The notes under the pieces are model-generated. The model saw only the letters and a program-made list of their open reading frames with translations, was not told the origin of the DNA and did no database searches. A stretch of DNA of 64,000 nt from Spongilla lacustris (taxonomy: Eukaryota; Porifera; Demospongiae; Spongillida; Spongillidae), in assembly GCA_949361645.1 (NCBI GenBank), contig OX442423.1, positions 2,723,066 to 2,787,065 on the forward strand, read 5' to 3'. The position numbers and the translations under genes are program-made. Below, piece after piece: positions 57,099 through 64,000 of this stretch; positions within the stretch are counted from its first letter, which is position 1, and every line of letters starts with the position of its first letter.

Positions 57099-57330
57099 TA
57101 ATGGCCCTGGGTCTAACCAGGTCCGCTCCCTCACTGCAAGCGGACAGAACCATGTATTAATGCAAGTTACCTTAATAGCCCCACATTACATGTCCAGTTA
57201 GAACCAGTGCATGGGGCACATGCAGAAGGAGTTATCAAACTGCCAGCAAGGGAGGAACCAGGTACTAAAAAATCCTACAGGGTCATTGGGGGCCCCCACA
57301 ATAATGCAGTTCTCACACTGCGATAGGAAT

Positions 57331-57362
<32 letters not shown>

Positions 57363-59390
57363 CACCCCATTCGCCCCCATGGCCCTATCTCCCACTACCT
57401 ATCCTCCTTTACTGCAATTTGTATCCTTTACTATCCGAGGCCCAGGCCATCCCTTACTCAATAGCACTCTCAGTCTCCACACAACCAGCCCTCCCACCTA
57501 CCCACCCACCCACCCACCCCTAAACACCCCTCTTACATATGGTGTAATCAGACTGCCAACAGGGGAGCTGCCAGCTGCCACATTACCAGGATTGAATGGG
57601 GTCGTCACAAAAGTAGACCTCAGCATGTGGAGTGGAACCTTGAACTGGAGCCGGCCCCAAACAAATGAAGCCACTACCTGTGAAACCATTACCCCCACAT
57701 TACAAGAGGACTTAATGGTAGGGGAACCATCAACTACAAGTGGAGTTACCAGCTCGCATTGGACAAATTGGAATACCACCACTGAAGCAGCCTCCATTTG
57801 TAGAGTGTACATACGTGCCTACGTTTTTCACTTCTCACATTTTGTGTTGTAGACCTGAACTACTGTAGACATGTACATGTTTGTGCATGTACAGAGTAAA
57901 TTTTATCTGGTGTGGATGCTATTAGTGGTGAATATAGTTACCAGCTGCCCTATCGGTACTGATTGCGGTGGGTCTGCACCCGTGGTTGATTTATATAGAC
58001 AACCAAGGCGCCTTGCTTTGCCTAAGCACTGGGAACTACGGTACTGTACGATCGCGAGTAATAGCAAAACACGTAAGTGCCATTTTGAATGTCACATAAA
58101 TTGCACGCACAGTCACAGCTACAATGTGGCACGATGAAGACATCAGAATTCATGACCACACAAGTGAAGTTAGCAGACCCTACACTGTCAGAGATGTCAA
58201 CAGATCTAGACATTACCAGTGTAACCCAGTTTCACCTGTGCCCCACGGCCACTATATACACTGGCACATACATTTTAGCAGATATACAACAGCCTAGGGC
58301 TAGGTATACGCAAGTACGTAGTTGATGGATCCATTACATTTGTAGGGTCTGCTAGCTCCACTTGTGTGGTAATGAATTCTGATGTCTTCATCGTGCCACA
58401 TTGTAGCTGTGACTGTGCATGACATTCAAAATGGCACTTACATGTTTTGCTACTCGCGTACAGTAGCAGTAAGGGCAAAACGCCCCCTGTTGTCTATATA
58501 AACCAACCACGGGTGCAGACCCACCGCAATCAGTACCGATAGGGCAGATAACTATATTCACCACTAACAGCATCCACACCAGATAAAATTTACTCTGTAC
58601 ATGTACATGTCTACAGTAGTTCAGATCTGAAGAGACAAACATAGGCACGTATGTACACTCTACAAATGGAGGCTGCTTCAGTGGTGGTATTCCATTTGTC
58701 CAATGCGAGCTGGTAAATCCACTTGTAGTTGATGGTTCCCCTAACAGTAAGTCCTCTTGTAGTGTGGGGTTAATGGTTTCACAGGTAGTGGCTTCATTTG
58801 CATTTGCAGTGAGGAGCTGGTGTTAGTACTGTGTGGGGCTAGGATAGGGGGCCTTTGTGGCTTGCCCCAGTGTTTGGGGCCGGCTCCATTTCAAGGTTCC
58901 ACTTCACATGCTGGGGTCTAGTTTTGTGACGACCCCATTCAACCCTGGTAATGTGGCGGCTGGCAGCTCTTCTGTTGGCAGTCTGATTACACCATATGTA
59001 CGAGGGGTGTTTAGGGGTGGGTGGGTGGGTGGGTGGGTGGGTGGAAGGGCTGGTTGTGTGGGGACTGTGAGTGCTATAGAGTAAGGGGTGGCCTGGGCCT
59101 CGGATACAACTTGCAGTAAAGGAGGATAGGTAGTGGGAGATAGGGCCATGGTGGCGAATGCGGCATGTGTGAATCATTAATGAGGGAGCCCCCAATGACC
59201 CTGTAGGATTTTTTAGTACCTGGTTGCTCCCTTGCTGGCAGTCTGATAACTCCATCTGCAATTGCTCCACTGATGCACTGGTGCTAACTGGACATGTAGT
59301 GTGGGGCTATTAAGTTAACTTGCATTAATGATTCTGTCCGCATGAAGTGAGGGAGCTGACCTGATTGGACGCAGGGCCATAACAGGGTAT
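57099..59390. repeat. Diverged 2.3-kb palindrome between satellites
   Basis: 57099-58185 and 58341-59390 are inverted copies with substitutions and indels (for example aaatcctacagggtcattgg versus its complement at 59190). The spacer is about 155 bp. Outer ends are at taatggccctgggtctaa and ggacgcagggccataaca. The arms share open stretches (FYLVWMLLVVNIV and CPIGTDCGGSAP on each strand) that I do not recognise. C-run at 57336-57363. Confidence 0.88.
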
Positions 59391-62300
59391 AAATGGGACC
59401 AATGAATTGACCGCACAACAGACACACATACAGAGTGTAAATGGGACCATGGATATGATCACAAGTACAGGTGTAAATGGGATCATGGATTTGAACACAA
59501 GTACAGGGTGTAAATCGCACCAAGGATTTCACCCCTCAAGAGACAAAAGTACAGGGTGTAAATCAGACCATGGATTTGACCCACAACAGACACAAGTACA
59601 GGGTGTAAATGGGACCATATATTTGATTACATGTACAGGGTGTAAATCAGACCATGGATTTGACCCCACAACAGCCAAAAGTACAGGGTGTACAAGTGTA
59701 AATGGGAGCATGAGTTTGACCCCACAACAGACACGAGTACACAAGTACAGGATGGGACCATGGATTTGATCACAAGTACAGGGTGTAAATCAGACCATGG
59801 ATTGACCCCACAACAGACAAAAGTACAGGTGTAAATGGAAGCATGAGTTTAACCCCACAACAGACAAAAGTACAAGGGTGTAAATGGGACCATGGATTTG
59901 ACCCCAAAACAGACACAAGTACAGGGTGTAAATGGAACCATGGAGCATGAATTTGACCCCACAACAGACAAAAGTACAAGGGTGTAAATGGGACCATGCA
60001 TTTGACCCCAAAACAGACACAAATACAGGGTGTAAATGGGACCATGGATTTGATCACAAGTACAGGGTGTAAATCGGACCATGGATTTGACCTCAAAACA
60101 GACACAAGTACAGGGTGTAAATGGAACCATGGATCATGGATTTGACCCCACAATAGACACAAGTACAGGGTGTAAATGGGACCATGAATTTGACCCCACA
60201 ACATACACAAATACAGGGTGTAAATGAGACCATGGATTTGATCACAAGTACAGGCTGGGTGTAAATGGGACCATGGATTTGATCACAAGAACAGGGAGTA
60301 AATCGGACCATGGATTTGACCCCACAACAGCCAAAAGTACAGGGTGTAAATGGGAGCATGAGTTTGACCCCACAACAGACACGCGTACACAAGTACAGGA
60401 TGGGACTATGGATTTGATCACAAGTACAGGGTGTAAATTAGACCATGGATTGACCCCACAACAGACAAAAGTACAGGTGTAAATGGGAGCATGAGTTTGA
60501 CCCCACAACAGACAAAAGTACAAGGGTGTAAATGGGACCATGCATTTGACCCCACAACATACACAAATACAGGGTGTAAATGAGACCATGGATTTGATCA
60601 CACGTACAGGCTGGGTGTAAATGGGACCATGGATTTGATCACAAGTATAGGCTGGGTGTAAATGGAACCATGGATTTGATCACACGTACAGGGAGTAAAT
60701 CGGACCATGGATTTGACCCCAAAACAGACACAAGTACAGGGTGTAAATGGAACCATGGATCATGGATTTGACCCCACAATAGACACAAGTACAGGGTGTA
60801 AATGGGACCATGGATTTGACCCCACAACAGACAGAAGTACAGGGTGTAAATGGGACCATAGATTTGACTAGGAAGCAGACAAAAGTACCCAGTGCAAATG
60901 GGAGCTTGATTTTGACCGCATAACAGACACAAGTACAGGTTGTAAATCGGACCATGGATTTGATCTTAAAACAGACTCAAGTACAGGGTGTAAATGGGAG
61001 CATGAGTTTGACCCCATAATAGACACAAGTACAGGGTGTAAATGGGACCATGGATTTGACCCCACAACATACACAAATACAGGGTGTAAATGAGACCATG
61101 GATTTGATCACATGTACAGGGTGTAAATCAGACCATGGATTGACCCCACAACAGACAAAAGTACAGGTGTAAATGGGAGCATGAGTTTGACCCCACAACA
61201 GACAAAAGTACAAGGGTGTAAATGGGACCATGCATTTGACCCCACAACATACACAAATACAGGGTGTAAATGAGACCATGGATTTGATCACACGTACAGG
61301 CTGGGTGTAAATGGGACCATGGATTTGATCACAAGTACAGGGAGTAAATCGGACCATGGATTTGACCCCAAAACAGACACAAGTACAGGGTGTAAATGGA
61401 ACCATGGATCATGGATTTGACCCCACAATAGACACAAGTACAGGGTGTAAATGGGACCATGGATTTGACCCCACAACAGACAGAAGTACAGGGTGTAAAT
61501 GGGACCATAGATTTGACTAGGAAGCAGACAAAAGTACCCAGTGCAAATGGGAGCTTGATTTTGACCGCATAACAGACACAAGTACAGGTTGTAAATCGGA
61601 CCATGGATTTGATCTTAAAACAGACTCAAGTACAGGGTGTAAATGGGAGCATGAGTTTGACCCCATAATAGACACAAGTACAGGGTGTAAATGGGACCAT
61701 GGATTTGACCCCACAACATACACAAATACAGGGTGTAAATGAGACCATGGATTTGATCACAAGTACAGGCTGGATGTAAATGGGACCATGGATTTGATCA
61801 CAAGTACAGGGAGTAAATTGGACCATGGATTTGACCCCAAAACAGACACAAGTACAGGGTGTAAATGGAACCATGGAACATGAGTTTGACCCCACAACAG
61901 ACAAAAGTACAAGGGTGTAAATGGGACCATGCATTTGACCCCAAAACAGACACAAATACAGGGTGTAAATGGGACCATGGATTTGATCACAAGTAACAGG
62001 CTGGGTGTAAATGGGTCCATGGATTTGATCACAAGTACAGGGAGTAAATCGGACCATGGATTTGACCCCAAAACAGACACAAGTACAGGGTGTAAATGGA
62101 ACCATGGATCATGGATTTGACCCCACAATAGACATAAGTACAGGGTGTAAATGGGACCATGGATTTGACCCCACAACAGACAGAAGTACACGGTGTAAAT
62201 GGGACCATAGATTTGACTAGGAAGCAGACAAAAGTACCCATGCAAATGGGAGCTTGATTTTGACCGCATAACAGACACAAGTACAGGTTGTAAATCGGAC

Positions 62301-64000
62301 CATGGATTTGATCTTAAAACAGACTCAAGTACAGGGTGTAAATGAGAGCATGAGTTTGACCCCATAATAGACACAAGTACAGGGTGTAAATGGGACCATG
62401 GATTTGACCCCACAACATACACAAATACAGGGTGTAAATGAGACCATGGATTTGATCACAAGTACAGGCTGGATATAAATGGGACCATGGATTTGATCAC
62501 AAGTACAGGGAGTAAATCGGACCATGGATTTGACCCCAAAACAGACACAAGTACAGGGTGTAAATGGAACCATGGAGCATAAGTTTGACCCCACAACAGA
62601 CAAAAGTACAAGGGTGTAAATGGGACCATGGATTTGACCCCACAACAGACAGAAGTACAGGGTGTAAATGGGACCACAGATTTGACCCTAAAGCAGACAA
62701 AAGTACCTGGGTGCAAATGGGAGCATGAGTTTGACCGCATAACAGACACAAGTACAGGTTGTAAATCGGACCATGGATTTGATCTTAAAACAGACTCAAG
62801 TACAGGGTGTAAATGGGACCATGGATTTGACCCCACAACAGACACAAGTACAGGGTGTAAATGGAACCATGGATTTGACCCCACAGCATACTCAAGTACA
62901 GGGTGTAAAGCAAATGGAATCATGGATTTGATCCCACAATAGACACTAGTACAGGATGTAAATAGGACCATGGGTTTGACCCCACAACAGACAAAAGTAC
63001 AAGGGTGTAAATGGGACCATGCATTTGACCCCAAAACAGACACAAATACAGGGTGTAAATGGGACCATGGATTTGATCACAAGTACAGGGAGTAAATCGG
63101 ACCATGGATTTGACTCCAAAACAGACACAAGTACAGGGTGTAAATGGAACCATGGATCATGGATTTGACCCCACAATAGACACAAGTACAGGGTGTAAAT
63201 GGGACCATGGATTTGACCACACAACAGACAGAAGTACACGGTGTAAATGGGACCATGGATTTGACCCCAAAACAGACACAAGTACAGGGTGTAAATGGAA
63301 CCATGGATCATGGATTTGACCCCACAATAGACACAAGTACAGGGTGTAAATGGGACCATGGATTTGACCACACAACAGACAGAAGTACACGGTGTAAATG
63401 GGACCATAGATTTGACCCTAAAGCAGACAAAAGTACCTGGGTGCAAATGGGAGCATGAGTTTGACCGCATAACAGACACAAGTACAGGTTGTAAATCGGA
63501 CCATGGATTTGATCTTACAACAGACTCAAGTACAGGGTGTAAATGGGAGCATGAGTTTGACCCCATAATAGACACAAGTACACGGTGTAAATGATGGATT
63601 TGACCCCACAACATACACAAGTACAGGGTGTAAATGGGATCATGGATTTGACCCCACAACATACACAAGTACAGGTATAAATGGGACCATACATTTCACC
63701 CTAAACAGACTCAACTACAGGGTGTAAATGGGACCATGGATTTGACCCCACAACAGAGAAAAGTACAGGGTGTAAATGGAACCATGGATTTGACCCCACA
63801 GCATACTCAAGTACAAGGTGTAAAGCAAATGGAATCATGGATTTGATCCCACAATAGACACTAGTACAGGATGTAAATGGGACCATGGATTTGATCCCAC
63901 AACAGACACATACACCATGTATATCCCACAATAGACACAACAAGTACAGGGTGTAAATGGGACCAATGATTTGACCCCAAAACATACACACGTTTAGAGT
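59391..64000 (-). repeat. Right satellite block, inverted, with higher-order repeats
   Basis: The same monomers as 54215-57098 but complementary (gtacagggtgtaaatgggac...). Segments of about 649 bp recur at 60639-61287 and 61288-61936, and in a shortened form at about 61990-62640, showing higher-order organisation. The block runs to the window end; 63701-63991 corresponds to 55188-55480 of the left block. Confidence 0.93.

Noticed and set aside
57335..57364. Long C/G homopolymer runs as functional G-quadruplex elements (also near 8148, 16767, 18958, 19210, 24108, 40250, 40325)
   Set aside because: They recur in unrelated repeats and introns, vary freely in length and show no shared position relative to genes.
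54215..64000. Long open frames on both strands of the satellite (up to about 240 codons)
   Set aside because: Frames are repeat translations (GPIYTLYL-type units) open in several phases at once; no start context, splice signals or domain.

Overview
This is a repeat-rich nuclear window from an animal, most likely an early-branching invertebrate such as a sponge. The basis is interrupted genes with GT-AG introns and metazoan-type proteins: an LRP5/6-like receptor, a HECT ubiquitin ligase and a CBM21 glycogen-targeting protein. There is also a Ty3/gypsy LTR element, many palindromic non-autonomous transposons and very large amounts of micro-, mini- and satellite DNA. The sponge assignment is an inference from overall character. 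No operons or bacterial-type genes are seen.

Layout. 1-7883 is a sequence-perfect palindrome (arms of at least 3874 bp, 135-bp spacer) made of a 22-bp minisatellite, a MITE-like repeat and CATA microsatellites. 7884-17300 holds related material in direct orientation (27-bp minisatellite, the same MITE, CATA/TGTA arrays, and a linear relative of the palindrome core). It is interrupted at 11397-16324 by a young Ty3/gypsy element with identical 118-bp LTRs, whose coding region is broken by a frameshift, a 533-bp tandem duplication and one in-frame TGA.

17660-41163 (+) is the 3' part of an LRP5/6-like gene: four YWTD-propeller/EGF units, LDLa repeats, a transmembrane helix and a tail. Intron phases are mostly regular, but there are several frameshifts and stops, so this copy is probably a pseudogene unless the assembly is poor. 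One of its introns is 13.2 kb long and contains a 12.6-kb inverted-repeat structure (26445-39017). Its arms carry tandem 36-bp repeats and a TCGA-rich block, and its 9-kb interior carries a HECT E3 ligase gene on the opposite strand plus several transposons. In form it resembles a foldback (FB/Galileo-like) element with a cellular cargo gene, and it is the most interesting object here.

43538-46358 (-) is an apparently intact 14-exon gene for an N-myristoylated CBM21 protein with an internally duplicated four-exon module. 49885-52709 (-) is a tandem copy with one nonsense codon, and 42840-43275 is an inverted fragment of the same promoter and exon 1. Both gene copies have a GCGCATGCGC (NRF1-type) palindrome about 100 bp upstream of the start codon; the same 10-mer is in the LTRs.

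54215-64000 is satellite DNA with 37- and 48-bp monomers. It is arranged in opposite orientations on either side of a diverged 2.3-kb palindrome (57099-59390), with about 650-bp higher-order repeats on the right side.

The window is therefore three host gene loci (one probably dead, one nested, one tandemly duplicated) embedded in inverted duplications. Inverted repeats occur here at every scale from 36 bp to more than 3.8 kb.
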